A stretch of 59,307 nt of DNA, from the NCBI RefSeq assembly GCF_014284235.1, contig NZ_JACOGD010000013.1, forward strand, positions 1 to 59,307, read 5' to 3'. The translations under genes were made by a program, and so were the position numbers. Under the pieces are notes generated by a model. It saw nothing but the letters and a program-made list of their open reading frames with translations. It was not told the DNA's origin and did no database searches. This document shows, piece by piece, positions 27,306 through 38,088 of the stretch; within the stretch, counting starts at the first letter, position 1, and every line of letters begins with the position of its first letter. The stretch is from Cognatundibacterium curvum. Its GTDB lineage: Bacteria; Pseudomonadota; Gammaproteobacteria; Burkholderiales; Burkholderiaceae_D.

Positions 27306-27555
27306 AGTGTGTATTCTGATTGATGAATGGGTTAAGTAGTTAAAGCAAACTTATAAGCGCAAGCTTGTTAAAGTCAGTTGCTTAAACCAGCTGATGTGAG
27401 CAAAACATCGAATGCAAGCTTGCTCAGGCACGCAAAGTTTAATTTCCCGACAAGTAATTTTGCATTCTCTCACAACAGCGCCAGCCTCGCCCAGATATTG
27501 TTACATTTTTTTCTATATCATTGCAGCATAAAATCCAGCGCACACTGCATTTTAC

Positions 27556-27584
27556 TTGACCCTAGACGACTGGTCTAATATGAT
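27556..27584 (+). promoter_or_regulatory. nemR promoter with operator in the spacer
   Basis: -35 TTGACC (27556-27561) and -10 TATGAT (27579-27584) are 17 bp apart. The spacer is filled by the dyad TAGAC-N5-GTCTA (27563-27577), which matches the second operator at 28311. The expected transcript start falls within a few bases of the ATG at 27593, with no Shine-Dalgarno, so the mRNA may be leaderless. Confidence 0.85.
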
Positions 27585-27592
27585 GTAGCACT

Positions 27593-28219
27593 ATGACGAC
27601 ATCTGCAACCAAATTAAGCAGCAACGATACCCGTGAACGCATCCTGGCAACGGGTGAGGAACTGATCCTGGGCAAAGGCTTCAGCGCACTGGGCCTGAGC
27701 GAGATTCTGTCCGCCTCCGCAGTCCCGAAAGGTTCGTTCTACCACTATTTCGCCTCCAAAGAAGCGTTCGGCGTCGCGCTGATTGAGCGCTATTTCCAAG
27801 AATACCACCAACATTTGCGCACGATGTTCGGCGATCAGCATCATACTCCGGCGAATCGCTTGCTACAGTATTTTGAATTCTGGCTAAGCACAACACGCCA
27901 GTCGCAATGCCATAAGCTTTGCCTCGCGGTTAAACTGGCCGCGGAAGTCTCAGACTTGTCTCAAACCATGCGACAGGCACTGGCGCAGGGCATGCAAACG
28001 GTGATAGACCTGATTGCCGGCGTGCTGGAAGAAGCAATGCAGCAAGGAGAACTCGCTCCCGGGCAGGATGTACAGCATCTTGCCACCACGCTGTACAGTC
28101 AGTGGGTGGGCGCATCGCTGTTAACAAAAGTCTATTTGCAAACTGCGCCGCTGGAAGCTGCATGGCTACAAACGCAGCAATTACTGGCTGAGTCCCGGCA
28201 CAGTGCGCCAAAAGTATAA
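27593..28219 (+). CDS. nemR: NemR-like TetR repressor
   Basis: A 208-aa TetR-family repressor: an N-terminal helix-turn-helix (residues about 10-60, with LGLSEILSASAVPKGSFYHYFASKE split across the helices), then a ligand domain with two central Cys (QCHKLC near residue 105). NemR of E. coli senses quinones, aldehydes and chlorine species through Cys. Here the Cys pair is in the expected region, but the exact sensing Cys is inferred. It is followed by an old yellow enzyme gene, as in the nemRA operon. Both genes have matching TAGAC-N5-GTCTA operators, so it probably represses itself and nemA. Confidence 0.87.
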   Translation: MTTSATKLSSNDTRERILATGEELILGKGFSALGLSEILSASAVPKGSFYHYFASKEAFGVALIERYFQEYHQHLRTMFGDQHHTPANRLLQYFEFWLSTTRQSQCHKLCLAVKLAAEVSDLSQTMRQALAQGMQTVIDLIAGVLEEAMQQGELAPGQDVQHLATTLYSQWVGASLLTKVYLQTAPLEAAWLQTQQLLAESRHSAPKV

Positions 28220-28297
28220 GCTTAGGTAAGTCCGGGTGTCCTGATGTGCAGCAAACAGGATACCTGGACTGACTTCATCAGGGCCTGGCCCTTTTTT

Positions 28298-28327
28298 TTG
28301 AAGCAAAAACTAGACGACCGGTCTAAT
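28298..28327 (+). promoter_or_regulatory. nemA promoter with second NemR-like operator
   Basis: The dyad TAGAC-N5-GTCTA (28311-28325) matches the nemR operator outside its centre. A -35 TTGAAG (28298-28303) and a -10 TCTAAT (28322-28327) are 18 bp apart, so the operator overlaps the -10. The gene nemA therefore has its own repressible promoter. Confidence 0.82.
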
Positions 28328-28357
28328 TTACCGGTTAATTTTTCAAAAGGAAATCCC

Positions 28358-29455
28358 ATGTTAGATAAATTACTGACACCTGTGACTGCAGGCAAAGCCA
28401 CACTGAAAAACCGTGTCGTGATGGCACCGCTGACGCGTTCGCGTGCCGGTCAGCCAGGCGACGTACCGCGTGCCCTGAATGTCGAATACTATGCACAGCG
28501 CGCCAGTGCTGGCCTGATCGTGACCGAAGCCAGCCAGATTTCGCGTCAAGGCCAGGGTTATGCGTGGACACCGGGCATCTATACCGATGCGCAGCAGGCT
28601 GGCTGGGCGGAAGTGGTGCAGGCAGTGCATGCCAAAGCTGGCAAGATCGCGCTGCAGTTATGGCATGTAGGCCGTATCTCACATCATCTGTTGCAGGAAA
28701 ACGCACAGCCGCCGGTATCCGCTTCTGCATTGCAGGCAGCGAACAGTCAGTGCTTCGTGGTGCAGCCAGACGGCACACCAGCCAATGTACAGACCGATGT
28801 ACCACGCGCACTGGAACTGGCAGAAATCCCCGGCATCGTAGAACAATATCGCCAGGCGACACTCCGTGCACGCGAAGCAGGCTTTGATCTGGTTGAAGTG
28901 CATGCGGCGAATGGCTATCTGTTGCAGCAATTCATGGCAACCAATAGCAATCTGCGTACCGATGCCTATGGTGGCAGCCTGGAAAACCGTGCGCGTCTGA
29001 CGCTGGAAGCGGTCGATGCGGCCATTGCAGAAATCGGTGCCGACCGGGTGGGCGTGCGGATTTCACCTAATTTTGTCGCACATGGCATCGCCGACACCGA
29101 AGCAGAAGTGATGGCCCTGTATCTGGCACGCGAATTCAGCCGTCGCCAAATCGCCTATCTGCATATCGCAGAACCTGACTGGGCTGGCGGTGCAGAGTTG
29201 TCCGACACCTTCCGCCATGCACTGCGTGAAGCCTTTAACGGCACCTTGATTTGCTGCGGTGGCTACACAGCTGCTGAAGCTGATGCGCTGATCGCCAGTG
29301 GTCTGGCCGATGCGGTTGCTTTTGGTCGTCCTTACATCGCCAATCCGGATCTGGTGGAGCGCTTTGCTGCGGGTGCTGAACTGAATACCCCAGACCGCAG
29401 CACTTTCTACGGTGGCGAAGAAAAAGGCTATACCGATTATCCTTTCATGGCCTAA
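28358..29455 (+). CDS. nemA: Old yellow enzyme family alkene reductase
   Basis: A 365-aa FMN-dependent reductase of the old yellow enzyme family. Motifs include LKNRVVMAPLTRSRAG, the substrate pair in LWHVGRISH, the HAANGYLLQQFM loop and NRARLTLEAVDA. It reduces electrophilic alkenes, quinones or N-ethylmaleimide with NADPH. The start at 28358 has AAGGA ahead of it and lines up with the family N-terminus (MLDKLLTPV); the frame is open for 38 codons more. It is controlled by the adjacent NemR-like repressor. A weak hairpin (29481-29515) follows the stop codon. Confidence 0.94.
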   Translation: MLDKLLTPVTAGKATLKNRVVMAPLTRSRAGQPGDVPRALNVEYYAQRASAGLIVTEASQISRQGQGYAWTPGIYTDAQQAGWAEVVQAVHAKAGKIALQLWHVGRISHHLLQENAQPPVSASALQAANSQCFVVQPDGTPANVQTDVPRALELAEIPGIVEQYRQATLRAREAGFDLVEVHAANGYLLQQFMATNSNLRTDAYGGSLENRARLTLEAVDAAIAEIGADRVGVRISPNFVAHGIADTEAEVMALYLAREFSRRQIAYLHIAEPDWAGGAELSDTFRHALREAFNGTLICCGGYTAAEADALIASGLADAVAFGRPYIANPDLVERFAAGAELNTPDRSTFYGGEEKGYTDYPFMA

Positions 29456-29547
29456 GCGGCCACTGCGGAGGCAATGATTATCCCTGCTGCTCCTGCTGCC
29501 TCCCCGCGGCAGGGATGGCAGGCTTACTCATTTCAGCCTTACTCAAT

Positions 29548-30965
29548 TCAGCGCCCCGGCAGTATCAGGCTGACCTGTAGCCCACCACCGGGCCGGTTAT
29601 TCAGCATGATGCGGCCACCGTGCGCCTCGATGATTTCACGCGCTAATGCCAGCCCCAGTCCGGTGCCGCTGCGTTTAGTCGAGTAAAAAGGCACCAGCGC
29701 ATTGGTCATCACTGCATCTGACATACCGCTGCCCCTATCGCAGACATCAATACGCCAGCCCTCAAAGATAGGCCTTAACTCCACGCTGATGTCGCCGACA
29801 GCACTGCCAGACTCATGCGCATTCCTGAGCAAATTCAACATCAACTGCTCCATCTGCGCCACATCCATCAATCCATAGCCGTCAGTTCCATGCTCAGGTC
29901 CGGCGAATGCAAACTGATTGCGCAAACCAGCAAAAAAATGTGACCAGCTCACACTTTCCAACCTGGGGGCAGGCAGCTTGGCGAAACGCGCATAGCCCAA
30001 AATAAATTGCTCCAGATGGCGCGCCCTTTCTTCCATCATGGCCAGTATGGCTGGCAAACGTTCAGTCTGACCACGCCGTACTAACTCTTGCCCGGAATGC
30101 GCGAGTGAAGCGATAGGCGCCAGTGAATTATTCAGTTCATGACTGATCACTCGTATCAGTTTTTTCCAGGTCTGCACCTCCTGCCGCCGCAACTCCGTCG
30201 TCAGATGACGTAACAGGATCAGCTCATGCGACTTGCCGTTCAGACTGAACTGGCGGCGCGCCAGGTGATAGACCTGCTCGCCGTCATCTTCATCGGCTAC
30301 AGCTTCCGCTGTGCCGGACTCAGCCATATCTGCCGCACTGGAATTCAGCTTCAGTACAGGCACAGTAAACAAACCATCTGCACCTTTATCCATCGCCTCA
30401 CGCACCGCAGGGGATAAGGTATTCAACAGCGTGGGCAAAGTCAGGCCTTCCAGTCTTTTGCCTTCAGATAAAAGCTGGCGCGCGGCCAGATTCGCAAACA
30501 CGATATGACCCTGCTCTGCGATCAGCAGCATGGCGACCGGGGTATTCTGCACCATGGTATCGAGCAGCAATTCACGCTGCACCAGATCCAGTCTTTGCTG
30601 CCGCAGCGTGTCACCCAGCGCATTATGCGCCGTCACCAATTGCGATAATTCATCCTGATGCGGCCAGTACAGGCTAAAGGTGTAGTCAGCATCGCGATAA
30701 CTGTGCACAGTCCCGCTGATGGCGCGGAACAGCGCCAGTACCGGAGCCAGCAGCGTATACAGCAGCAGTATGGTGAGCAACAGCATCAGGCCCGCAAACA
30801 AGGCCAGCCAGCCCAGCTGTTGCCACTGCTGGGCTGGCCTGATCTGCATGATCCAGGCGCTTCCCGCTATGCCCAGCAGCAGCAGGCTACCGAACGCCGC
30901 GAACAGCCGCCAGATCACGGAGACAAAGTGGCGGGTAGGCTGGGTATGCCGTGTGCCCTGGTCTG

Positions 30966-30969
<4 letters not shown>
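29548..30969 (-). CDS. Sensor histidine kinase of the sigma-54 exporter operon
   Basis: A 473-aa kinase: two membrane helices (about 20-42 and 52-80), a HAMP/PAS region (about 130-255), the phosphorylated His277 in VISHELNNSLAPI, and an ATPase domain with NLLRNAHESG, DRGSGM and SGTGLGLALAREI. It resembles the NtrY-type group. The start codon overlaps the stop of the response regulator (ATGA), so the two are translated together. It should control phosphorylation of that regulator and is the last gene of the operon beginning at 37302. Confidence 0.92.
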
Positions 30970-32315
<1,346 letters not shown>

Positions 32316-32399
32316 CGTTTCTTCTCTGCAGGCAGCGGCCAGGAACGCATATTATCCTGCCTGGGCACGCTGTCGTCTATTCAGTCATCACTTCATCAC

Positions 32400-33656
32400 T
32401 TATACACTGCGGGTGGCGGTGGCAGGCGCTATACCAGCTGCGCGCCAGGCAGGTGCCCATGCGGCAGCGATGCCCAGGATCAGGAACACAGCGACCGACA
32501 AGCCCAGATACATGAGCGGCAATTGAGCGATCTCCAGTTGCTTCACCAGGAATTGATTCAGCGCCAGCGCCAGCACACAACCCATGCCTGCTCCAAGCAA
32601 GCTGATCAGCGCATTCTCCGTCAGAAAATGCAGCAGTATGTGCAAGCGGGTGGCACCCAGAGCACGTCGCACACCGATCTGCCGTTTGCGCTGATTCACC
32701 ACCAGACTACACATGCCCACGATGCCACTGGCGGTCACCAGGATCAGCAAACCACAGACAGCCAACAACATCCAGGACAGGCCTTTCGCATGCCGGTAAC
32801 GTCCTTCCCGCATCGCATCTGCCGTGCGCTGCCGGATATTCAGTGATGTGACACTATCCTTGCGTAAAGCCTGTTCCACCTGCTGCATCACGCGGTCGCG
32901 CTGACCCGGTGCAGCACGCAACACATAGCCGGAATACGCGTCATTACTCAGTCTGACAGGAATCAGCGCCGAAATCTCGCCTGTCACGCCCTCCATCGCA
33001 CTTGAAGTCTGCATCGTCTCAACCACGCCGATGATACGTACCGAATTTGCGCCCGGTCCACGTCCGAAAAAAAACTCCTTGCCCAGATAAGCACTTGCAT
33101 CCGGAAACAAGAGCTTGCCCATGGCCTGAGTAATGATCACCGCTGGCGGCAAATCACTGGCGGCATTCTGATCCAGCTCCACCACATCCTGCGGCGAAAA
33201 ATCCCGCCCTTCGGTCAGGCGCAGACCCAATACCTGAATCAGTGAGCCGGGCGACACATACATGGCAGCACTACCCTCAGTCGCCGGACCATCGCGCTGA
33301 CTCGCGACATTGGTAGTGCTGCCAGATTGCGACATGGGCATGGAATTGGTCCTTGCCACTCCCAGTACACCGGGTACTGCGCGCATCACTTGCTCCTCGC
33401 GTTTTTGCATGGCTAACTGCTCCTCATGCCCGGCAGCGCGCTGATTACTGATGTGCAGATAAAACACATCCTGCTCCTGCGCGATACCGCTAGGACGTGC
33501 CGCCATGGTCAGGCGTTGATTCACCAGATAAATCGCGTTGGATAAAATCGCCAGACTTAAGGCGATCTGCAATGCGACTAACAACGGACCGGTTTTATTC
33601 CTGAACAGCGCCAGCAAAATAGGTTTAATTGGAAAATAAGAATGGATAGAATTCAT
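32400..33656 (-). CDS. MacB-like ABC permease, second copy
   Basis: A 418-aa membrane subunit with a first helix near residue 25, a large periplasmic domain and three C-terminal helices with the FtsX-like VGVRRALGATRLHI motif. MacB_PCD-type proteins work as a pair with an ATPase and a periplasmic adaptor to push substrates from the periplasm outward rather than across the inner membrane. The start at 33656 has GAGG 7 bases upstream; the long frame above it overlaps the neighbour and is not used. It is 8 bases after the first permease. Confidence 0.9.
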   Translation of the reverse strand: MNSIHSYFPIKPILLALFRNKTGPLLVALQIALSLAILSNAIYLVNQRLTMAARPSGIAQEQDVFYLHISNQRAAGHEEQLAMQKREEQVMRAVPGVLGVARTNSMPMSQSGSTTNVASQRDGPATEGSAAMYVSPGSLIQVLGLRLTEGRDFSPQDVVELDQNAASDLPPAVIITQAMGKLLFPDASAYLGKEFFFGRGPGANSVRIIGVVETMQTSSAMEGVTGEISALIPVRLSNDAYSGYVLRAAPGQRDRVMQQVEQALRKDSVTSLNIRQRTADAMREGRYRHAKGLSWMLLAVCGLLILVTASGIVGMCSLVVNQRKRQIGVRRALGATRLHILLHFLTENALISLLGAGMGCVLALALNQFLVKQLEIAQLPLMYLGLSVAVFLILGIAAAWAPAWRAAGIAPATATRSV

Positions 33657-33664
33657 CGTTAGCC

Positions 33665-34978
33665 TCACTGTGACTTTAATTGCAGGGCTGGAGAAATCTG
33701 GCAGGCGCGCCAGGTCGGCAGCAGACCAGCCAGTAAGGCGGCGGCAATAGACATCAGCAGCGTCAGCAGCAACATACGCCAGTCCATATGGGCGACAGCG
33801 CGCAAATACCCGGCCTGTAAAGCGATCAGTTTCAGGAACAGCAGGGATAACAGCATGCCGCTTAGCGCACCGACCAGACCGATCACACCGCTTTCTATCA
33901 ATACCTGAAAAAAGATATCCCGGCGCGAAGCGCCCAAGGCGCGCCTGACACCTATCTCGGCGGCCCGGCTGGAAAATTTTGCCAGCAACAAACCTATGGT
34001 ATTCACCAGGCATAACAATAAAAAACCAGCCGCCAGCCAGGCAGATAATTTATCGTCATCACCCACCAGCTTCACCTCCACCAGCCACTCAGGAACATTG
34101 AACAGGCTGTTGGCAGCATGACGTGGAAAACGTCCGATTTTTTGTTGTTCACTGACATAGCCATCCAGATAAGCCTGCACTTGCTTGCGCTCAGCCGCAT
34201 CGCTCACTTCAAACCAAAATGTCAGCCACAGACATTCTGAGCGCAACAATGCCTGCCAGCCCGGATCGCGCTTGCCGGTACAACTCATATTGCCGGCATG
34301 CGGCGTTTCGTTACGCATCGCGCTGTAGAAAGGCACGATAAACTGCTCTTCCGCATTGAAGGCGGCCCCACGGCCATTGTAACGATAGAACTTAGGCTCA
34401 GAACGCCAGTTATCCATCACGCCACTGACCTGATAACTACGTCCCCACATAGTCACCTGACTTCCTACCGGATTGACCTTGCCAAACATTTTCTCTGCGA
34501 TGGTACGACTCAGTACGACGACATCACGTCCCTCTTTATCATCCTGCTCCGACCAGCTGCTGCCGAATAAGAAAGGCACATCCAGCATGCCGAAAAAATC
34601 CCGGCTGGCTGCCATACCATTGATTTCTAACACGCCCAGATCACGGCGCGGCATTTCTATCACGGCATCAATGCCGTACAGACCAACCCGGCGCTGGCCT
34701 ATAGGGCTGTGCAGCAGATTGTTCACGTCCTGATACGACATCTGCTTCTCACGCGGTTTATCGCCTGGCGTATAGTCTTCCGCCGGGCCGTTATCCAGTA
34801 CAGGGATGAACAGGCGCTGACTCTTAGACGGAATAGGATCAGCAGACATCACATGCAGTATGGTCAGGGTAGACATGCTGGCCGCCACACCGACTGACAA
34901 TATCAGTATCATCAGGCCAGTCAGCCAGGGATGGCGGCGCAGACTGCGAAAGCCCAGCCACAGGTAATAAGAAAACAT
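33665..34978 (-). CDS. MacB-like ABC permease, first copy
   Basis: A 437-aa membrane subunit of the same type: helix near residues 20-40, periplasmic domain to about residue 300, then three helices with EIGVRRALGASRRDIFF. The start at the ATG of MFSYYLW follows a strong GGAGG. It shares operon and probably heterodimer with the next permease; unlike classic MacB the ATPase is a separate gene. Confidence 0.9.
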   Translation of the reverse strand: MFSYYLWLGFRSLRRHPWLTGLMILILSVGVAASMSTLTILHVMSADPIPSKSQRLFIPVLDNGPAEDYTPGDKPREKQMSYQDVNNLLHSPIGQRRVGLYGIDAVIEMPRRDLGVLEINGMAASRDFFGMLDVPFLFGSSWSEQDDKEGRDVVVLSRTIAEKMFGKVNPVGSQVTMWGRSYQVSGVMDNWRSEPKFYRYNGRGAAFNAEEQFIVPFYSAMRNETPHAGNMSCTGKRDPGWQALLRSECLWLTFWFEVSDAAERKQVQAYLDGYVSEQQKIGRFPRHAANSLFNVPEWLVEVKLVGDDDKLSAWLAAGFLLLCLVNTIGLLLAKFSSRAAEIGVRRALGASRRDIFFQVLIESGVIGLVGALSGMLLSLLFLKLIALQAGYLRAVAHMDWRMLLLTLLMSIAAALLAGLLPTWRACQISPALQLKSQ

Positions 34979-34991
34979 GCTGCCTCCTGTC

Positions 34992-35717
34992 TCAGATCTG
35001 CGGACTGGCGCTGCTGGCAATGCCAGCCTGCACCAGCGTCGGGGATGAGCGCACCAGATCAGACACTTGTCCATCAATGATGTGGACATTTCTTTGCGCG
35101 CGCACCGCCAGTTCGGGATCGTGGGTCACCATCAGTATGGTGGTGCCACGTGCATTAATCTCTTCCAGTAACTCCATCACACTGCGTGCCATCTGGGTAT
35201 CGAGATTACCGGTAGGTTCATCCGCCATCAGTACTTTAGGCTCACCGGCCAGTGCACGCGCAATCGCCACCCGCTGTTGCTGCCCGCCCGATAATTCAGC
35301 GGGAAAATGCTTTGCTCTGGAGGCCAGACCAACCTGCGCCAGCGCCTCCTCGATACGGCGTTTTCGCTCTGAGGCAGGCAGGCCGCGATATCGCAAAGGT
35401 ACGTCAACATTGTCGAACAAATTCAAATCCGGAATCAGATTAAAGCCCTGAAAAATATAGCCCAGCTTCTCATTCCGCAAACGGGTACGCTCGCGGTCAG
35501 ACAAGCCTTTCACATTCACGCCATCCAGGAAATAATCGCCTTCCGTGAAATCTTCCAGCAAACCGGCGATATTCAGAAAGGTAGTTTTGCCGGAACCCGA
35601 TGGTCCGGTCACGGTAACAAATTCGCCTTCGCGCACATGGATTTCAAAGCCGCGTAAAGCGTGGGTTTCGATCAGATGAGTGCGGTACACCTTACTCAAT
35701 GCGTTCATACGTAACAT
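34992..35717 (-). CDS. MacB/LolD-like ABC ATPase
   Basis: A 241-aa ATP-binding subunit with Walker A GPSGSGKTT, Q-loop FQGFNLIP, signature ELSGGQQQR, Walker B VLMADEPTGNLD and the H-loop in MVTHDP. It belongs to the LolD/MacB/FtsE group that drives mechanotransmission rather than substrate passage. TAGGAG precedes its ATG. It lies between the adaptor and the two permease genes. Confidence 0.95.
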   Translation of the reverse strand: MLRMNALSKVYRTHLIETHALRGFEIHVREGEFVTVTGPSGSGKTTFLNIAGLLEDFTEGDYFLDGVNVKGLSDRERTRLRNEKLGYIFQGFNLIPDLNLFDNVDVPLRYRGLPASERKRRIEEALAQVGLASRAKHFPAELSGGQQQRVAIARALAGEPKVLMADEPTGNLDTQMARSVMELLEEINARGTTILMVTHDPELAVRAQRNVHIIDGQVSDLVRSSPTLVQAGIASSASPQI

Positions 35718-35726
35718 CTGTGACTC

Positions 35727-36998
35727 CTAAGGGTGAATGCGGACAGCCTGGGCTTGTTCAAATAACTCAGTTCCGGAAATGATCACCTGATCGCCGGGCT
35801 TCAGACCGCTGATGAATTCAACTGCTGCAATGCTGGTCGCACCCATGCGTACCGGGGTACGGGTAGCGATACCGTCTTTGAGTACATACACATAGCGACC
35901 GCCTTCGCTTTCAACAAAAGCACCACGCTGTACCAGTAAGACATTCTTTTTTTCTTCTATCAGCAAACGTGCAGACACACGCTGACTTTGGCGCAAACCG
36001 GCTGGCACCTCGGCATCAAAACGGACCCGTGCCAACACCTGATTTTTGACCACTTCCGGTGACATGGCGGATAGCTTGCCTTGCGCCTTAATGCCATTGA
36101 TATCAAGCTCGACCCGCATCCCTATACCTAAATCAGCGACATAGCTTTCCGGAATTTCCAGCTCAACTTCTAACTGCGACAAATCGATCAGCGTCATCAA
36201 AGCGGCATTGGCAGTCACCACACTACGATTCGCTACCGCCAGTGTTCCAACCACACCATCAACCGGTGCCCGCAGGCGTAATTCTGCCACCCGCCGCTCC
36301 AGATTTTCCTTGTGCAGACGTTGCTGCTGCCATTGTGCGATTCTGGATTTCAGCACCAGATCGACATCCTCACTTTCCAGCAAACTGGCCTGAGACGCAT
36401 GTCTGGCGCGGATTTCCGCACTGTGCAGGTTATCCTGTACGCGCTGGAATTCATTTTTTTGTACTACCCCGGCCACACCGGCTTTTTCTATGCGCTGAAA
36501 AGCACGCTCAGCCGCAACCCGCTCGATTTCCGCTTGGTCAGCATCTCTGACCGCCAGCAATTTCTGTTTGCGCGCCAGGATTTTCTGACGTGCGATTTCT
36601 GCCTCCAGCTGATCCAGAATCGCCTGCTCACGCTTGAGTTCAGATTGCAAATCCGGCGATTCCAATTCAGCCAGCACATCACCCTTCCTGACCGCATCAC
36701 CCGCCTTGACCAGCAATTGCACGGTACCGGCACTGCCCGCAAACAAGCTTGGGCTATTGGCAGCGACCAGCCGGCCATTGACTGCAGCATCGCGTACCAG
36801 CGTGCCGGTTTTCACTTCCGCCACGCTGATGCGCGCCATAGAAAAGGAACGCGAACTATCGCTGCGCATACGCAGACTGAAGTAAAGTACAAGCGCCAGC
36901 ACAGCGATAGCCAGCACAGCAATTTGCCAACGGCGCTGATGCCACCAGCGCGGTGCGGCGATCACCATATCCTGTTGTGAAGTATCCCTGATACCCAT
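35727..36998 (-). CDS. MacA/HlyD-type periplasmic adaptor
   Basis: A 423-aa adaptor: one N-terminal membrane helix (about residues 25-42), a lipoyl-like half (VKAGDAVRKGDVLAELESP), a long coiled coil (about 105-215) and a second lipoyl half (LRAPVDGVVGTLAV), then beta-barrel and membrane-proximal domains. It bridges the ABC subunits to an outer-membrane channel of the TolC type. The start at 36998 has GGAGAGGG about 10 bases upstream; earlier Met codons lack support. Confidence 0.92.
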   Translation of the reverse strand: MGIRDTSQQDMVIAAPRWWHQRRWQIAVLAIAVLALVLYFSLRMRSDSSRSFSMARISVAEVKTGTLVRDAAVNGRLVAANSPSLFAGSAGTVQLLVKAGDAVRKGDVLAELESPDLQSELKREQAILDQLEAEIARQKILARKQKLLAVRDADQAEIERVAAERAFQRIEKAGVAGVVQKNEFQRVQDNLHSAEIRARHASQASLLESEDVDLVLKSRIAQWQQQRLHKENLERRVAELRLRAPVDGVVGTLAVANRSVVTANAALMTLIDLSQLEVELEIPESYVADLGIGMRVELDINGIKAQGKLSAMSPEVVKNQVLARVRFDAEVPAGLRQSQRVSARLLIEEKKNVLLVQRGAFVESEGGRYVYVLKDGIATRTPVRMGATSIAAVEFISGLKPGDQVIISGTELFEQAQAVRIHP

Positions 36999-37059
36999 TT
37001 TTTCTCTATCCCTCTCCATTAAATTTCTAGCTGTTGCTACATTGCGTACAGTTTCGGGA

Positions 37060-37302
37060 CTAAGCCCGGCGGATGTAACGGACTTGCAGCATGACGCCAT
37101 CCCAGTGCCAGGTGTGCGTCACCAGGCGCACCGCGCTGCTGTCCGCTTGCGTCACATACTGCGTAGTGGTGATGCGCTGACTGCCCTGCGACCACAGATG
37201 AACGCCGCTTAACAGGCAGCATGCAGCCAGCACAAACGACATCAGATGTCGCAGGCAAGCTGTTATCCGCAAACTGTTTTCAACATCAACAAAAAGTGCC
37301 AT
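37060..37302 (-). CDS. Small secreted or membrane protein, first gene of operon
   Basis: An 80-aa protein of unknown function with a hydrophobic segment near residues 18-35 (LRHLMSFVLAACCLLSG) that may be a signal peptide or anchor, and a short polar tail with a WHWDG motif. GAGGAG 6 bases before the ATG supports it, and it starts about 20 bases after the sigma-54 transcript start, so it is the first gene of the exporter operon. It could be an accessory protein or stress sensor; no family is recognised. Confidence 0.72.
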   Translation of the reverse strand: MALFVDVENSLRITACLRHLMSFVLAACCLLSGVHLWSQGSQRITTTQYVTQADSSAVRLVTHTWHWDGVMLQVRYIRRA

Positions 37303-37333
37303 CTGTTTCTCCTCGGGTGCTGGTCAACTCTAT

Positions 37334-37349
37334 TGCAGAATGCGTGCCA
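37334..37349 (-). promoter_or_regulatory. Sigma-54 (-24/-12) promoter of the exporter operon
   Basis: Read on the minus strand: TGGCACGCATTCTGCA. The GG and GC are exactly 10 bases apart and only one base departs from the TGGCACG-N4-TTGCW consensus. It lies about 32 bases upstream of the first gene of an operon that encodes a sigma-54 activator. Confidence 0.85.
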
Positions 37350-37415
37350 GGCCAGAGGAAAACGCTAAGCCCTTGTTTTTATTCGGGATTTATTTTTTTC
37401 AGGAAACTCAGATAG

Positions 37416-37470
37416 TGTCCGCACACGAAGCGGACAGTGGTGCGGACAGCTTGCGGACAGGTGGCCGGAC
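37416..37470 (-). promoter_or_regulatory. Clustered upstream activator sites
   Basis: A perfect dyad TGTCCGC-N7-GCGGACA (37416-37436) is followed by two more GCGGACA units (37442-37448, 37453-37459) and a degenerate GCCGGAC (37464-37470). The three GCGGACA units are spaced 12 and 11 bases apart, about one helical turn. They lie 65 to 130 bases upstream of the sigma-54 promoter, the usual distance for an NtrC-type regulator. Confidence 0.8.
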
Positions 37471-37475
37471 GACGT

Positions 37476-37907
37476 TCAGTTGTCCTGTGAAGGATGGGCT
37501 AAGGCCTCGATGATGGGACATTGCGCCTGCTGCGAGGCGGCAGCACAGGCATGAATTAGTTGCGACAGCATGCTTTCCATCTGACGTAAATCCGCCAGTT
37601 TGGATCTGACCTGCGTCAGTCTGTCTTGCGCGATATCGCGTATCGCACTTTTGTCATTGCACTCTTCCAGCATCAGTAAATGCCCGATTTCGTCCAGGCT
37701 GAAGCCCAGTTCCTGCGCACGTTTGATGAAGCGTATCCGCTCTGCCAATGCAGTTGGATAAGTACGAAAACCGCTGCTTGTCTGTGGTACCGGTAACAGA
37801 GCACGGCGCTGGTAGTAGCGTATGGTTTCGACACCGACGCCCGCCGCGCGCGCAAGCTGGCCTATGGTGAGTTGATCCTGATCAGATTTCGCTGACTTAG
37901 CTGACAT
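37476..37907 (-). CDS. MerR regulator with Hg-type Cys triad
   Basis: A 143-aa MerR-family regulator with helix-turn-helix (LTIGQLARAAGVGVETIRYY) and three Cys at 83, 121 and 130 (LEECN, HACAAA, AQCPII). The last two keep the 9-residue spacing and CPII ending seen in mercury-sensing MerR, and the first interval is 38 rather than 35. It is divergent from a copper-type ATPase gene and faces a promoter with a MerR-like spacer. No merT, merP or merA is nearby, so copper, silver, gold or mercury may be the signal. The gene ends 6 bases before the sigma-54 upstream sites. Confidence 0.86.
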   Translation of the reverse strand: MSAKSAKSDQDQLTIGQLARAAGVGVETIRYYQRRALLPVPQTSSGFRTYPTALAERIRFIKRAQELGFSLDEIGHLLMLEECNDKSAIRDIAQDRLTQVRSKLADLRQMESMLSQLIHACAAASQQAQCPIIEALAHPSQDN

Positions 37908-37919
37908 TTTAAATTCTCC

Positions 37920-37951
37920 TTGACTCCGTTCTCAGGTACAGAGTCTATGAT
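37920..37951 (+). promoter_or_regulatory. MerR-type promoter of the copper-type ATPase
   Basis: -35 TTGACT (37920-37925) and -10 TATGAT (37946-37951) are 20 bp apart. The spacer contains the dyad GACTCCGT / ACAGAGTC (37922-37945, 7 of 8 pairs, 8-nt centre). This is the expected layout for activation by the divergent MerR regulator. Confidence 0.85.
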
Positions 37952-37957
37952 ACAGAT

Positions 37958-38060
37958 AGGACTTACGCAAAATTGCGCTGGCTAGACGCGGAGCCGAAGA
38001 CAGTACAACTGTACGGCGAGGCGAACGCAACAACGCCAGCGTCTGTTTTGCCTAAGTCCT
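37958..38060. repeat. MITE-like palindromic repeat, copy 2 (103 bp)
   Basis: The ends AGGACTTACGCAAAA and TTTTGCCTAAGTCCT are inverted repeats (14 of 15), with an inner hairpin (ACAGT / ACTGT around 38000-38015). It shares ends and layout with copy 1 at 24745. It sits between the -10 box and the ATPase ATG, and its left end coincides with the expected transcript start, so it makes up most of the mRNA leader. Confidence 0.82.
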
Positions 38061-38088
38061 AACAGAAAACAGAGACTCAGGAGTTCTT

